Below are positions 27,082-37,583 of a stretch of 64,000 nt of DNA, one piece after another; the stretch's first letter is position 1; every line of letters starts with the position of its first letter. The position numbers and the translations under genes were made by a program. Source of the DNA: Cryobacterium glucosi (GTDB lineage: Bacteria > Actinomycetota > Actinomycetes > Actinomycetales > Microbacteriaceae); NCBI RefSeq assembly GCF_004402235.1, contig NZ_SOFS01000029.1, forward strand, positions 1 through 64,000. Direction: 5' to 3'. The notes beneath the pieces were generated by a model that was not told where the DNA came from, made no database searches, and saw only the letters and a list, made by a program, of their open reading frames with translations.

Positions 27082-27786
27082 ATGGTGCACTTCGAACCCA
27101 AGGCCGAGCCGGACATCAAGCCGGCCGCCGCGGCGGCCACCGGAGCCCCGGCCAAGCGTCGGGGCACTCTCGCGACGGTGAGCTACCTGCCGGGCGCCCA
27201 GGCATCCTCCTCTGCCGGGGACGTCTCCGAGGTTGACTCCGGCGGGGTCGCCTCGGGTGCGGTCGATACCGGAGACCTCGACCACGCCGTCGACCCGGAC
27301 AGCGAACACGCCGAGCAGGTCCTCCTGCAGCGGCTTCGCGGTCGCTCGTTGTCCATCTCCGAGGCCCGCGGCGTGCTCGTCGGACTCGACCTTCCGGAGA
27401 GCGAGATCGAAGAGATCGTCGAACGGTTCATCCGCCTCGACTATCTCGACGAAGCGAAGCTCGCCGAGCAGATCGTTTACAGCCAGCACGAGCGCAAGGG
27501 CCTTGGGCGCTCCGGCGTCCAGGCCGAGATGCGCCGCCGCGGCCTCGACAAGGAGCTCATCGCGGAGACGCTCGACGCCATGCCCGACGACGAGACCGAA
27601 CGGGCCATCGAGGTCGCGATCAAGCGCGTGCAGCAGCTGGGCCGCCTCGACGATCGCACCATCGATCGCCGGCTCAATGCATTTCTGATGCGCAAGGGTT
27701 ACCCGTCCTCGGTCGTGCGCGAAGCGGTCCAGGCCGCGCTCGACTCGCGCAACGGCGGCGGCTCGTCCGGCGTGCGGTTCCAGTAG
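27082..27786 (+). CDS. recX: Regulatory protein RecX
   Basis: 234-residue inhibitor of RecA filaments. The repeated three-helix RecX units are seen from about residue 75 (AEQVLLQRLRGRSLSISEA; then YSQHERKGLGRSGVQAEMRR; then a third near the C-terminus, LMRKGYPSSVVREAV). The first 70 residues are a low-complexity extension not needed for the fold. It is cotranscribed with recA (2-bp gap), the usual arrangement. Confidence 0.92.
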   Translation: MVHFEPKAEPDIKPAAAAATGAPAKRRGTLATVSYLPGAQASSSAGDVSEVDSGGVASGAVDTGDLDHAVDPDSEHAEQVLLQRLRGRSLSISEARGVLVGLDLPESEIEEIVERFIRLDYLDEAKLAEQIVYSQHERKGLGRSGVQAEMRRRGLDKELIAETLDAMPDDETERAIEVAIKRVQQLGRLDDRTIDRRLNAFLMRKGYPSSVVREAVQAALDSRNGGGSSGVRFQ

Positions 27787-27815
27787 CCGAATCGGGAAGG
27801 TCCGGCGCGGTCGCG

Positions 27816-27821
27816 TAAACT
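27816..27821 (+). promoter_or_regulatory. Candidate -10 box (TAAACT) for miaB
   Basis: TAAACT ends 9 nt before the miaB ATG; GGAG lies in between. The transcript would have a leader of 2-3 nt at most if this is the -10 box. Confidence 0.4.
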
Positions 27822-27830
27822 GGAGTCACT

Positions 27831-29552
27831 ATGACCCTGAGCACGAAGACCCTGATCGCCCCGTCGCCGGCGGCCCGCGACGACGACGGCCGGGCACGCA
27901 CCTATGAGGTGCGCACCTTCGGCTGCCAGATGAACGTGCACGACTCCGAACGGCTGAGCGGTTCCCTCGAGGCGGCCGGGTACGTTCCCGCCGACGGGGC
28001 CGAAGCCGACATCGTCGTCCTCAACACCTGCGCGGTGCGCGAGAACGCCGACAACAAGCTCTACGGCAACCTCGGCCAGCTCGCGTCGATCAAACGGCGC
28101 CACGCGGGCATGCAGATCGCCGTCGGCGGCTGCCTCGCCCAGAAGGACAAGGACGTCATCCTTGGGAAGGCGCCGTGGGTCGACGTCGTCTTCGGAACCC
28201 ACAACATGGGTGCGCTGCCGAGCCTGCTCGAACGCGCCCGGCACAACGGCGAGGCCCAGCTCGAGATCCTCGACGCCCTCGAGACCTTCCCCTCGACACT
28301 GCCGACCAAGCGCGACTCGAGCTACAGCGGCTGGGTCTCCATCTCCGTCGGCTGCAACAACACCTGCACCTTCTGCATCGTCCCCGCCCTGCGTGGCAAG
28401 GAGAAGGACCGTCGGCCGGGCGAGATCCTCGCCGAGATCCAGGCCCTCGTCGACGACGGAGCCATCGAGGTCACGCTGCTCGGCCAGAACGTCAACTCCT
28501 ACGGCGTCGAATTCGGCGACCGCCTCGCCTTCGGCAAACTTCTCCGCGCCGCCGGGAAGATCGAGGGACTCGAGCGCATCCGCTTCACGAGCCCGCACCC
28601 CGCCGCGTTCACCGACGACGTCATCGAGGCCATGGCCGACACTCCCGCCGTGATGCCGCAGTTGCACATGCCGCTGCAGTCCGGTTCCGACCGGGTGCTC
28701 AAAGCCATGCGCCGGTCCTACCGATCCGAGCGTTTCCTCGGAATCCTCGACCGGGTTCGTGCGCGGATGCCCGATGCGGCGATCAGCACCGACATCATCG
28801 TCGGCTTCCCCGGCGAGACGGAGGAGGACTTCCAGGAGACCCTCCGTGTCGTCGAACGGGCACGGTTCGCGACGGCCTTCACCTTCCAGTACTCGATCCG
28901 CCCGGGCACACCGGCCGCGGAGATGGCCGACCAGGTGCCCAAGGAGATCGTCCAGGATCGGTACGAGCGCCTCGCAGTGCTTCAGGAACGCATCTCGTGG
29001 GAAGAGAACCAGGCCGTGATCGGCCGGGAGCTCGAACTGCTCGTCGCGAACGGGGAGGGCCGCAAGGACTCGGACACCCATCGGATGAGCGGGCGTGCGC
29101 CCGACAGCCGCCTCGTGCACTTCGACGTGCCGGACGGTTCGGAGCGCCCGCGTCCCGGGGACCTCGTCACGGTGACGGTGACCCAGGCCGCACCGTTCCA
29201 CCTCATCGCCGACTCCCCGGACGGGGCGCCGCTGCGCATCCGCCGGACCACGGCCGGCGACGCCTGGGACCGTGCCGAGGCGGATGCCTGCGGCGTGCCG
29301 AGCCACGCCGGCACCTCCGCTGCTGGTTCCGTCTCGCTCGGGATGCCCACGCTCGGCCTTCGTCCCGCGGCCCCGCACGCCGCGTCGCACTCTGCCACGC
29401 CGCACTCTGCCACGCCGCATCCTGTTGCGGCCTCCGCCGCGGCCCAGGGCCCTGCTCCGGTGCCCGCCGTTCCGACCGCTTCCGGCCGGATCCCGGCGGT
29501 CAATGCCAGCTCGACGGTACCGATCTATGCCGTCGACGACGGTGAGCGCTAA
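27831..29552 (+). CDS. miaB: tRNA-2-methylthio-N6-dimethylallyladenosine synthase
   Basis: 573-residue radical-SAM methylthiotransferase that converts i6A37 to ms2i6A37 in tRNAs; its substrate is made by MiaA, encoded next. The N-terminal UPF0004 domain has the three cluster cysteines (FGCQMN, NTCAVRE, GGCLAQ), and the radical-SAM motif GCNNTCTFC lies at about 174-182. A TRAM domain follows near 395-460. The last 100 residues are an Ala/His/Pro-rich tail with a 15-bp tandem repeat (HSATP), longer than usual. Its 3' end overlaps miaA by 26 bp. Confidence 0.94.
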   Translation: MTLSTKTLIAPSPAARDDDGRARTYEVRTFGCQMNVHDSERLSGSLEAAGYVPADGAEADIVVLNTCAVRENADNKLYGNLGQLASIKRRHAGMQIAVGGCLAQKDKDVILGKAPWVDVVFGTHNMGALPSLLERARHNGEAQLEILDALETFPSTLPTKRDSSYSGWVSISVGCNNTCTFCIVPALRGKEKDRRPGEILAEIQALVDDGAIEVTLLGQNVNSYGVEFGDRLAFGKLLRAAGKIEGLERIRFTSPHPAAFTDDVIEAMADTPAVMPQLHMPLQSGSDRVLKAMRRSYRSERFLGILDRVRARMPDAAISTDIIVGFPGETEEDFQETLRVVERARFATAFTFQYSIRPGTPAAEMADQVPKEIVQDRYERLAVLQERISWEENQAVIGRELELLVANGEGRKDSDTHRMSGRAPDSRLVHFDVPDGSERPRPGDLVTVTVTQAAPFHLIADSPDGAPLRIRRTTAGDAWDRAEADACGVPSHAGTSAAGSVSLGMPTLGLRPAAPHAASHSATPHSATPHPVAASAAAQGPAPVPAVPTASGRIPAVNASSTVPIYAVDDGER

Positions 29553-30462
29553 CCGGGTGCTTGTCGTCATCGTCGGACCGACCGGCACCGGCAAGAGCGA
29601 GCTCTCGCTCGACCTCGCCGAGAGCCTCAGGGCAGAGGGCACCCCGGCCGAAATCGTCAACGCGGACGCCATGCAGCTCTATCGCGGCATGGACATCGGC
29701 ACCGCCAAGCTTGGAGCCGACGAGCAGCGGGGGATCCCGCACCACCTGCTCGACGTGCTCGCCGTGACCGACGAGGCCGCGGTCGCCCGTTACCAGACCG
29801 AGGCCCGTTCGTCGATCGAGGACATCGCCGCCCGCGGGGCCGTGCCCATCCTCGTCGGCGGATCCGGGCTCTACGTCTCCTCCGTGGTCTTCGACTTCCA
29901 GTTCCCGGCGACCGACCCGGTACTGCGCGCCCGGCTCGAGGCCGACCTGGTCGAGCAGGGCCCCGGCGTCCTCTATGCGCGCCTGAAGGTCGTCGACCCC
30001 GGCGCCGCCTCCCGGATCGGCGCGAGCAACGGCCGCCGCCTCGTGCGCGCGCTCGAGGTCGTCGAACTCACCGGAGCGCCGCACCTCGCCGCCCTACCGG
30101 GGGAGCCCGTGTACTGGCGTCCGGCCGTGACCCTCGGCCTGAGGGCGCCGCGCGAGGAACTCACCGCGCGCCTCGATGCCCGTGTCGACCGGATGTGGGC
30201 CGGCGGTCTCCTTGACGAGGTGCGGGGCCTCATCCCGGCCGGCCTCGAAACCGGGGTGACCGCGAGCCGCGCCATCGGCTACGCGCAGGCGCTCGGCCAG
30301 CTCAGCGGCCGGCTCAGCCAGGCCGAGGCGATCGAGCAGACCCAACAGCTCACCCGTCGCTACGCGCGCAGGCAGGTCAGCTGGTTCAAGCGCTCACAGG
30401 ACACGCACTGGATCGACTACGACGCCCCCGACCGCGTCGAGGCTGCCCGCTCGCACCTCTGA
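29527..30462 (+). CDS. miaA: tRNA dimethylallyltransferase
   Basis: 311-residue enzyme adding the dimethylallyl group to A37 of tRNAs reading UNN codons. The P-loop [12 protein letters not shown] lies near 18-29, with the substrate loop [17 protein letters not shown] and the [16 protein letters not shown] motif near the C-terminus. The start is uncertain: ATG 29527 overlaps miaB by 26 bp; GTG 29542 or 29557 would also leave the P-loop intact. It is cotranscribed with miaB. Confidence 0.93.
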   Translation: MPSTTVSANRVLVVIVGPTGTGKSELSLDLAESLRAEGTPAEIVNADAMQLYRGMDIGTAKLGADEQRGIPHHLLDVLAVTDEAAVARYQTEARSSIEDIAARGAVPILVGGSGLYVSSVVFDFQFPATDPVLRARLEADLVEQGPGVLYARLKVVDPGAASRIGASNGRRLVRALEVVELTGAPHLAALPGEPVYWRPAVTLGLRAPREELTARLDARVDRMWAGGLLDEVRGLIPAGLETGVTASRAIGYAQALGQLSGRLSQAEAIEQTQQLTRRYARRQVSWFKRSQDTHWIDYDAPDRVEAARSHL

Positions 30463-30514
30463 CCCGGAACCGATTCGACGGGGAGTGTGGGTCTGTGGTG
30501 CCCGGTCTGCTCCC

Positions 30515-30520
30515 TACACT
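30515..30520 (+). promoter_or_regulatory. Candidate -10 box (TACACT) for leaderless dapF mRNA
   Basis: TACACT ends 6 nt before the ATG at 30527 and no Shine-Dalgarno sequence is present, suggesting a leaderless mRNA and fixing this start over an upstream in-frame codon. Confidence 0.45.
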
Positions 30521-30526
30521 GGTCTG

Positions 30527-31408
<882 letters not shown>

Positions 31409-31443
31409 CCAAGGCCCCCAGGTCGGGGATTCGCCCGTCCCTG

Positions 31444-31506
31444 CCGCGAGAGTACGAATATGGCCCCTTCGCGGTCCGCGAAAGGGCCATATCTCCGCTC
31501 TCGCGG
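31444..31506. terminator. Long two-tier palindrome between convergent genes
   Basis: Outer arms CCGCGAGAG (31444-31452) and CTCTCGCGG (31498-31506) pair perfectly. After a symmetric 5-nt internal loop on each side, 17-bp inner arms (31458-31474 and 31476-31492) pair with one mismatch around a minimal loop. CTCTCGCGG occurs again at 31539-31547. It lacks a U-run. It probably acts as a bidirectional terminator or mRNA 3'-end stabiliser. Confidence 0.65.
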
Positions 31507-31547
31507 AACCTTGCGGGCGCGGGCTCAGCGGGGGAGTGCTCTCGCGG

Positions 31548-32171
31548 TTAGAGGGTGGGGTCGCCGTGGCGCTTGACGCGGAGGACCCGGAAGCCCTTGC
31601 TGATCGCGAAGCGGGAGACCGCGAAGTCGTGGGGGAGTTCGCCGTCGAGCCAGCGCTGCAGGGAATCGGACCCGAGGTTGCGCTGCACGACGAGCCAGGC
31701 ATCCGAATCGGGCTCGAGGCGCGGTAGCCAGCTACTCAGCAGGTTGTGCAGCTCGTTCTTGCCGACCCGGATCGGCGGGTTCGACCAGATCGTGCGGAAC
31801 TGCACGTGCGAGGGAACCTGGTCGGGTGTGACGGCCGTGATGTTCGTCAGCCCGAGCTTCTCGGCATTCAGCCGTACGAGGTCGAGGGCGCGCTCGTTGA
31901 CGTCGACCGCCCAGATCGTGGCGCGCGGCGAAGCGAGCGCGAGGTGGAAGCTGATCGGACCCCAGCCGCAGCCGAGGTCGAGGAAGTCGCCCCCCGGCGG
32001 CGGCGCCGGCGTGTTCTCGAGGAGCACCTTGGTGCCCGTGTCGATGTGGTCGGGACTGAACACCGAATTGGCGGTCGTGACCTCCCGCGCCTGACCGCCC
32101 AGGTGCACGGTCACCTGCTGCAGCCTGAGCTTGCTGTCGGGGGCAGGGGTGAAGTAATGGTCGGAGGGCAT
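31548..32171 (-). CDS. RsmC-like class I SAM methyltransferase
   Basis: 207-residue methyltransferase of the small MTS domain family, related to the C-terminal domain of RsmC (16S rRNA guanine-N2). Motif I FLDLGCGWGPIS binds SAM, and the catalytic motif is SNPPIRVGK (NPP, typical for N-methylation of nucleic acid bases). It lacks the N-terminal domain of the enterobacterial enzymes, as usual in Actinobacteria. It diverges from hflX across only 41 bp, so their promoters must overlap. Confidence 0.87.
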   Translation of the reverse strand: MPSDHYFTPAPDSKLRLQQVTVHLGGQAREVTTANSVFSPDHIDTGTKVLLENTPAPPPGGDFLDLGCGWGPISFHLALASPRATIWAVDVNERALDLVRLNAEKLGLTNITAVTPDQVPSHVQFRTIWSNPPIRVGKNELHNLLSSWLPRLEPDSDAWLVVQRNLGSDSLQRWLDGELPHDFAVSRFAISKGFRVLRVKRHGDPTL

Positions 32172-32212
32172 AGAGGGAACCTACCGCTCTTCGAGGAAGT
32201 AAGGTTAAAGGA

Positions 32213-33763
32213 ATGATTGAACCAGTTGAAACCCCGGACGACGACGTTGTGGCACGGGTCCTTGCCAGTGCCGATTCCAAGGCCGCCGGCTACTCCCTGT
32301 TCCGCAGCGGGAGCGCCCAGGCCCTCGACGCCGAGCCCCGCGCCGACGAACACGATGACGGCCATGACGGCGCCCAGCTCGACCGCGAAGACCGCAACGC
32401 CCTCCGCCGCGTTCCCAGCCTCTCCACCGAGCTCGAGGACGTCACCGAGGTCGAATACCGGCAGCTGCGCCTCGAGAACGTCATCCTGATCGGCCTCTAC
32501 ACCCAGGGCACCGTCGCGGACGCCGAGAACTCCATGCGCGAACTCGCTGCCCTCGCCGAGACCGCGGGCGCCACCGTGCTCGACGGCCTCATGCAGCGCC
32601 GCGCCACCCCGGACACGAGCACCTACCTCGGCAAGGGCAAGGCGCAGGAACTCGCCGGCATCGTCAAGGCGCTTGGCGCCGACACCGTCATCGCCGACAC
32701 CGAACTCGCGCCCAGCCAGCGGCGCGCCCTCGAGGACGTCGTCAAGGTCAAGGTCATCGACCGCACCGCCACGATCCTCGACATCTTCAGCCAGCACGCC
32801 AAGAGCAGGGAGGGCAAGGCGCAGGTCGAACTCGCCCAGCTCGAATACCTGCTGCCCCGCCTCCGCGGCTGGGGTGACTCCATGTCGCGCCAGGCCGGTG
32901 GCCAGGTCGGCGGAACCGGTGCCGGAATGGGTTCCCGCGGCCCCGGCGAGACGAAGATCGAACTCGACCGTCGTCGCATCCACACCCGGATGTCCCGGCT
33001 GCGCAAGCAGATCCTGGCCATGAAGCCGGCCCGCGAGGCCAAGCGCGCCAACCGCAAGCGCAACGCCGTGCCCTCCGTCGCCATCGTCGGCTACACCAAC
33101 GCCGGCAAGTCGAGCCTGCTCAACCGGATCACGCGGGCCGGCGTGCTCGTCGAGAACTCCCTCTTCGCCACGCTCGACGCGACCGTCCGGAAGTCGACAA
33201 CGAGCGACGGCCGGCTGTACACGCTGACCGACACCGTCGGCTTCGTCCGCAACCTGCCGCACCAACTCGTCGAGGCCTTCCGGTCGACCCTTGAAGAGGT
33301 CGCCGACGCCGACGTCATCGTGCACGTCGTCGACGCCTCCCACCCCGACCCGGCGAGCCAGCTCGCGACGGTCCGCGAGGTCATCGGTGAGGTCGGCGCC
33401 CGGGAGATCCCTGAGCTCGTCGTCTTCAACAAGAGCGACCTCGTCACGGACGACGATCGTCTCGTGCTGCGCGGCCTCTGGCCGAAGGGCATCTTCGTCT
33501 CCACCCGCACGGGTGAGGGCGTCGACGAGGTGCTCGCCGCGATCGCCGGACTGCTTCCGCGCCCGTCCATCGAACTCGACCTGCTCATTCCCTACGAGCG
33601 TGGCGACCTGATCGCGATGCTGCACGCCCAGGGCACGGTGCTCACGACGGACTACGCCGAAACCGGCACCCGGGTGCGCGCCCTCGTCACGACGGAGATC
33701 CAGTCCCAGTTCGCACCGTTCGCCGTCGCACCGGCGGCCGCCGTGCCCGCCGTCGCAAGCTGA
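32213..33763 (+). CDS. hflX: Ribosome-associated GTPase HflX
   Basis: 516-residue GTPase that splits stalled or stressed 70S ribosomes. The N-terminal HflX domain includes TYLGKGKAQEL, a helical linker LDRRRIHTRMSRLRKQI follows, then the G domain: GYTNAGKSSLLNRI near 293-306, DTVGF and NKSD. A long acidic N-terminal leader (about 70 residues) is typical in Actinobacteria. AAAGGA precedes the ATG. It is followed by a hairpin with a U-rich tail. Confidence 0.93.
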   Translation: MIEPVETPDDDVVARVLASADSKAAGYSLFRSGSAQALDAEPRADEHDDGHDGAQLDREDRNALRRVPSLSTELEDVTEVEYRQLRLENVILIGLYTQGTVADAENSMRELAALAETAGATVLDGLMQRRATPDTSTYLGKGKAQELAGIVKALGADTVIADTELAPSQRRALEDVVKVKVIDRTATILDIFSQHAKSREGKAQVELAQLEYLLPRLRGWGDSMSRQAGGQVGGTGAGMGSRGPGETKIELDRRRIHTRMSRLRKQILAMKPAREAKRANRKRNAVPSVAIVGYTNAGKSSLLNRITRAGVLVENSLFATLDATVRKSTTSDGRLYTLTDTVGFVRNLPHQLVEAFRSTLEEVADADVIVHVVDASHPDPASQLATVREVIGEVGAREIPELVVFNKSDLVTDDDRLVLRGLWPKGIFVSTRTGEGVDEVLAAIAGLLPRPSIELDLLIPYERGDLIAMLHAQGTVLTTDYAETGTRVRALVTTEIQSQFAPFAVAPAAAVPAVAS

Positions 33764-33789
33764 ACCAGGTAACGAACGGTCACACTCGT

Positions 33790-33822
33790 GCAATCCGATT
33801 AAGGGATTGCTAGAGTTTTCTT
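33790..33822 (+). terminator. Candidate intrinsic terminator after hflX
   Basis: GCAATCC (33790-33796) and GGATTGC (33804-33810) form a 7-bp stem with a 7-nt loop, followed by TAGAGTTTTCTTC. It lies 27 bp after the hflX stop. An alternative reading is a promoter, since GTGCAA-N17-TAGAGT also occurs here. Confidence 0.5.
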
Positions 33823-33829
33823 CAATCGT

Positions 33830-33912
33830 TGCCGGCGGATTTCTTCCGCCGGCATGGAGCGACAGCCGAGCCCGGCACCCGCCCGCGAACACCCGCCAAG
33901 GCTTTCTGGCGG
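33830..33912 (+). other. Two hairpins upstream of metF
   Basis: TGCCGGCGGA/TCCGCCGGCA (33830-33854) forms a 10-bp stem with a 5-nt loop, and CCGCCA/TGGCGG (33893-33912) forms a second. They may belong to a metF leader, but TACTGT at 33949 could be a closer promoter, which would put them outside the mRNA. No known SAM, cobalamin or folate riboswitch core was recognised. Confidence 0.4.
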
Positions 33913-33968
33913 TCCGCGGCCGCCCGGCCATTCAGTGCACACACTGGCTACTGTCGAATGAGGAATGA

Positions 33969-34958
33969 ATGTCCACTCCAACGGACTCCGCCCGCACACG
34001 GCGCATCCCCTTTTCGTTCGAGCTGTATCCGCCGAAGACGGATGCCGCAGCATCCGCTCTCGCGACGACGATCGACCATCTCGCAGCGGCGGGCCCCGAC
34101 TTCCTCTCGGTCACCTACGGGGCCAACGGATCCTCACGCCGCTCCTCGCTCGACGTTCTCAGCCGAATCCTCCGCACGACGAACGTCGAAGCGATGGCCC
34201 ACCTCACCTGCGTCGGCTCCACCCACGACGAGGCGAACCGGCTGATCCGCGAATTCCTCGACGCCGGAGTGCGCAGCTTCCTCGCCCTCCGCGGCGACCC
34301 CCCGGCAGGCACGAAGGAGGGCGAGGCGTTCCTCGGCGACTTCGGCAGCGCCGCCGAACTCGTGCAGCTCATCCACCGGGTTCAGGCCGAGAAGTCCCCG
34401 TACCGCGAGACGATCATCCCCGGTATCCCCGCCGCACGCGCCGTCAAGCCCGGCCACGAGAAGGTGCGGATCGCCGTTGCGGCGTTCCCGAACGGCCACC
34501 CCCGGTCACGTTCATCGGCGCAGGATATCGACACCCTGCTCGCCAAGCAGGCCGCGGGCGCGAACCTCGGCATCACCCAGCTCTTCTTCCACGCCGACCA
34601 CTTCCTGAGCTTCGTCCAGCGCGCCAGGGAAGCCGGAGTGCTCTTCCCGATCCTGCCCGGCATCATGCCGGTGACCAGCCCGGCCAGGCTGCGGCGGATC
34701 ATCGAACTCTCCGGTGAGCAGATGCCGGCAGACCTGTCCATCCGGCTCGAGATCGAACCGACCAAGGAAGGACAGCGTGAGATCGGCATCCAGCACGCCG
34801 TCGACCTCGCCAGCCAGGTGATCGCCGGGGGAGCGCCCGGTCTGCACCTCTACGCCTTCAATCAGCACGAGACCGTACTGGAGGTGCTCGACGGCTGCGG
34901 CCTGCTCGGCGCGCCGGCTCCGGTCCGGACGCCGACGGCACTGCCCACGATCGTGTAA
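33969..34958 (+). CDS. metF: Methylenetetrahydrofolate reductase
   Basis: 329-residue flavoenzyme reducing 5,10-methylene-THF to 5-methyl-THF, the methyl donor for MetE encoded next. The N-terminal FSFELYPPKT contains the catalytic Glu region, with HLTCVG and the FAD-contacting ALRGDPP segment following, and QLFFHADHFLSF near 210. A GAGGA ribosome site lies before the ATG. The gene and metE are in the same direction with 173 bp between them, probably with separate control. Confidence 0.93.
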   Translation: MSTPTDSARTRRIPFSFELYPPKTDAAASALATTIDHLAAAGPDFLSVTYGANGSSRRSSLDVLSRILRTTNVEAMAHLTCVGSTHDEANRLIREFLDAGVRSFLALRGDPPAGTKEGEAFLGDFGSAAELVQLIHRVQAEKSPYRETIIPGIPAARAVKPGHEKVRIAVAAFPNGHPRSRSSAQDIDTLLAKQAAGANLGITQLFFHADHFLSFVQRAREAGVLFPILPGIMPVTSPARLRRIIELSGEQMPADLSIRLEIEPTKEGQREIGIQHAVDLASQVIAGGAPGLHLYAFNQHETVLEVLDGCGLLGAPAPVRTPTALPTIV

Positions 34959-35131
34959 CCCGGCCTGGCGCCCCGCCCCGCCCCGGACGCCATCGCCGCT
35001 CCCGCTCCACCGACCGCCATACGGGCGCCTCGGGTTTCCGTCGCGCCCGAAAGCACCCTGCACGCCGCGGCATCCGCCCCACACACCACCCGCCAGCATC
35101 CGCTGCACCGCCCAACCGCAAAGGAAACGTT

Positions 35132-37471
35132 ATGACCAGCACTGCCCCGTTCCCCGCAGGCACGATCCTCGGCTATCCGCGCATCGGCCCGCGCCGAGAA
35201 CTCAAGAAGGCCGTCGAATCCTTCTGGGCCGGCACATCGAGCGCCGTCGAACTCGAGGCCGCTGCGGCCGGACTCCGTCAGGCCACCCGCGACCGCCTCG
35301 CCGCCCTCGGCCTCGGCCGCACCGACTCCGCCATCCCGGAGTCGTTCTCCTACTACGACCAGATGCTCGACGCGCTCTGCACGGTCGGCGCCGTGCCCGC
35401 CCGCTTCGCCGGACTCGTCGACGCCGACGGGCACATCGACCTCGCCGGATACTTCACCCTCGCCCGCGGCGAGGGGGACAGCCTCCCGCTCGAGATGACC
35501 AAGTGGTTCGACTCGAACTACCACTACCTCGTGCCCGAGATCGGGCCGGAAACGGAGTTCTCCCTCTCGAGCGACCGGATCGTGCGCGAATTCGAGGAGG
35601 CACGCGCCGCCGGCTTCCTGACCCGGCCCGTCATCGTCGGCCCGGTCACGTTCCTGCTGCTCAGCAAGCCGAGCGACGAAGCCCCTGCGGGCTTCGAGCC
35701 CCTCGACCGGCTCGATGACCTCATTCCGGTGTACGCGACCCTGCTGCAGCGCCTCGCCGACGCCGGTGCCGAGTGGGTGCAGCTCGACGAACCCGGCCTC
35801 GTCAGCGAGAGCATCCACGTGCCCCGCGCCGAGACCCTCAGCGCCGTGCAGTGGGCGTACGGGACCCTCGGGCACCTCGCCCAGCGTCCGGCGATCTTCG
35901 TCGCTGCCCCCTACGGCAGCCTCGACGACGCCCTGCCCGTGCTCGCCGGCGCACCGATCGAGGCCATCGGCCTTGATCTCGTCCGCGGCACGCTCCCCGA
36001 GACCGCCCCAGGGCTGGACGGGAAGACCCTCGTCGCCGGTGTCATCGACGGGCACAACATCTGGCGCGGTGACCTGGCGGATGCCTTCGCTCAGGTCACC
36101 GGGGCCGGCGCACTGTCGCCGCGGATCGCCGTCTCGACCTCGACGAGCCTCCAGCACGTCCCGCACACCGTCGCGGACGAGACCGCGCTCGGCGCCGAAC
36201 TCGTGAGCTGGCTCGCATTCGCCGACGAGAAAGTCGGCCAGGTTGTGACCCTCGCCCGCGGCCTGGCCGACGGACGGGAGGCCATCAGCGCCGAACTGGA
36301 CGCTGCGACCGGCGCACTCGCCGCCCGCAGCGCCGCCCCCGGCGTCCGCGACGGTGCCGTGAGGGCCCGTGCCGCGGAGCTCACCGACGCCTCGTACAGC
36401 CGAGGGGTTTACGCCGACAGGCTCGCCGCCCAGGAGGCCGCACTCGCGCTGCCCTTCCTGCCGACGACGACCATCGGCTCCTTCCCGCAGACCGGGGAGA
36501 TCCGCCGTGCCCGCGCCCGTTTCCTCACCGGAGTGCTCAGCGACGCCGAATACCGCGACCTGATGCGCGCGGAGATCGCCAGGGTCGTCGCCCTGCAGGA
36601 GGAGATCGGCCTCGACGTGCTCGTGCACGGCGAACCCGAGCGCAACGACATGGTGCAGTACTTCGCCGAGAACCTCGACGGCTTCGCGGTCACCGAGAAC
36701 GGCTGGGTCCAGTCCTACGGCAGCCGCTGCACCCGCCCGTCCATCCTGTGGGGCGATGTCTCCCGCCCGAAGCCGATCACCGTCGACTGGTCGACCTACA
36801 CGCAGGGGCTGACGGCGAAGCCGGTCAAGGGCATGCTGACCGGCCCGGTCACCATCCTCGCCTGGTCCTTCGTGCGCGACGACCAGCCCCTCGGCGAGAC
36901 GGCGCGCCAGGTCGCCCTCGCCCTCCGCGACGAGATCGCCGACCTCGAGGCCGCCGGAATCGGCATCATCCAGGTCGACGAGCCGGCCCTGCGCGAACTG
37001 CTTCCGCTCAAGAAGGCCGGCCACGCAGACTACCTCGACTGGTCCGTCGGCTCGTTCCGGCTCGCGACCGCCGGGGTGCGGGACGCCACCCAGATCCACA
37101 CCCACCTCTGCTACTCCGAGTTCGGTGTCGTGCTCGAGGCGATCCGCGCTCTCGACGCCGACGTGACGAGCATCGAGGCGGCCCGCTCCCGGATGGAGGT
37201 CGTGACGGACATTCAGGCCAATGGCTTCGACCACGGCATCGGCCCGGGCGTCTACGACATCCACTCACCGCGGGTGCCGGGCGTTGCCGAGCTGACGGAG
37301 CTGCTCGACCGTGCCGTCGCCGCCATCCCGGCCGGTCAGGTCTGGGTGAACCCGGATTGCGGGCTCAAGACCCGCGGCTACGCGGAGACGGTCGAGTCTC
37401 TCGGAAACATGATCGAGGCGACCCGCATCGTGCGCGCCCGCCTCGCCGCAGGCGTGCCCGCCCTCGCCTGA
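35132..37471 (+). CDS. metE: Cobalamin-independent methionine synthase
   Basis: 779-residue zinc enzyme transferring a methyl group from 5-methyl-THF to homocysteine. The duplicated barrel begins with GTILGYPRIGPRRELKKAVE. Zinc ligands appear in the C-terminal half: HTHLCYSEF (His and Cys), a Glu nearby, and NPDCGLKTRGY (Cys). An AAAGGAA ribosome site precedes the ATG. The 173-bp region upstream is very GC-rich and holds a weak hairpin (35022-35049). No cobalamin riboswitch core is recognised, although such switches often control metE in Actinobacteria. The 3' end runs into a long palindrome. Confidence 0.95.
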   Translation: MTSTAPFPAGTILGYPRIGPRRELKKAVESFWAGTSSAVELEAAAAGLRQATRDRLAALGLGRTDSAIPESFSYYDQMLDALCTVGAVPARFAGLVDADGHIDLAGYFTLARGEGDSLPLEMTKWFDSNYHYLVPEIGPETEFSLSSDRIVREFEEARAAGFLTRPVIVGPVTFLLLSKPSDEAPAGFEPLDRLDDLIPVYATLLQRLADAGAEWVQLDEPGLVSESIHVPRAETLSAVQWAYGTLGHLAQRPAIFVAAPYGSLDDALPVLAGAPIEAIGLDLVRGTLPETAPGLDGKTLVAGVIDGHNIWRGDLADAFAQVTGAGALSPRIAVSTSTSLQHVPHTVADETALGAELVSWLAFADEKVGQVVTLARGLADGREAISAELDAATGALAARSAAPGVRDGAVRARAAELTDASYSRGVYADRLAAQEAALALPFLPTTTIGSFPQTGEIRRARARFLTGVLSDAEYRDLMRAEIARVVALQEEIGLDVLVHGEPERNDMVQYFAENLDGFAVTENGWVQSYGSRCTRPSILWGDVSRPKPITVDWSTYTQGLTAKPVKGMLTGPVTILAWSFVRDDQPLGETARQVALALRDEIADLEAAGIGIIQVDEPALRELLPLKKAGHADYLDWSVGSFRLATAGVRDATQIHTHLCYSEFGVVLEAIRALDADVTSIEAARSRMEVVTDIQANGFDHGIGPGVYDIHSPRVPGVAELTELLDRAVAAIPAGQVWVNPDCGLKTRGYAETVESLGNMIEATRIVRARLAAGVPALA

Positions 37472-37504
37472 TCCTCCTCGCGGCGAACACCCGCCGCGCG
37501 CGAC

Positions 37505-37562
37505 GCGCCGTTTGCGCCGCTTCGCGCCAGGCTTGCCTGGCGCGAAGCGGCGCAGTTGGCGC
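37505..37562. repeat. Two-tier palindromic element, copy 1 (metE/lexA 3' ends)
   Basis: Inner arms of 19 bp (37514-37532 and 37535-37553) pair perfectly around a 2-nt loop. Symmetric 4-nt internal loops (GTTT/AGTT) then lead to outer arms GCGCC (37505-37509) and GGCGC (37558-37562). The inner arm is identical to copy 2 at 61028-61045 except for one base, and the opposite arm carries the matching change. It lies between convergent metE and lexA. Confidence 0.8.
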
Positions 37563-37583
37563 GCACGGGGGATCTACAGGGAG

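Noticed and set aside
34959-35131. Cobalamin or SAM riboswitch upstream of metE
   Set aside because: No B12 box or SAM aptamer core could be recognised; only one weak hairpin is present.
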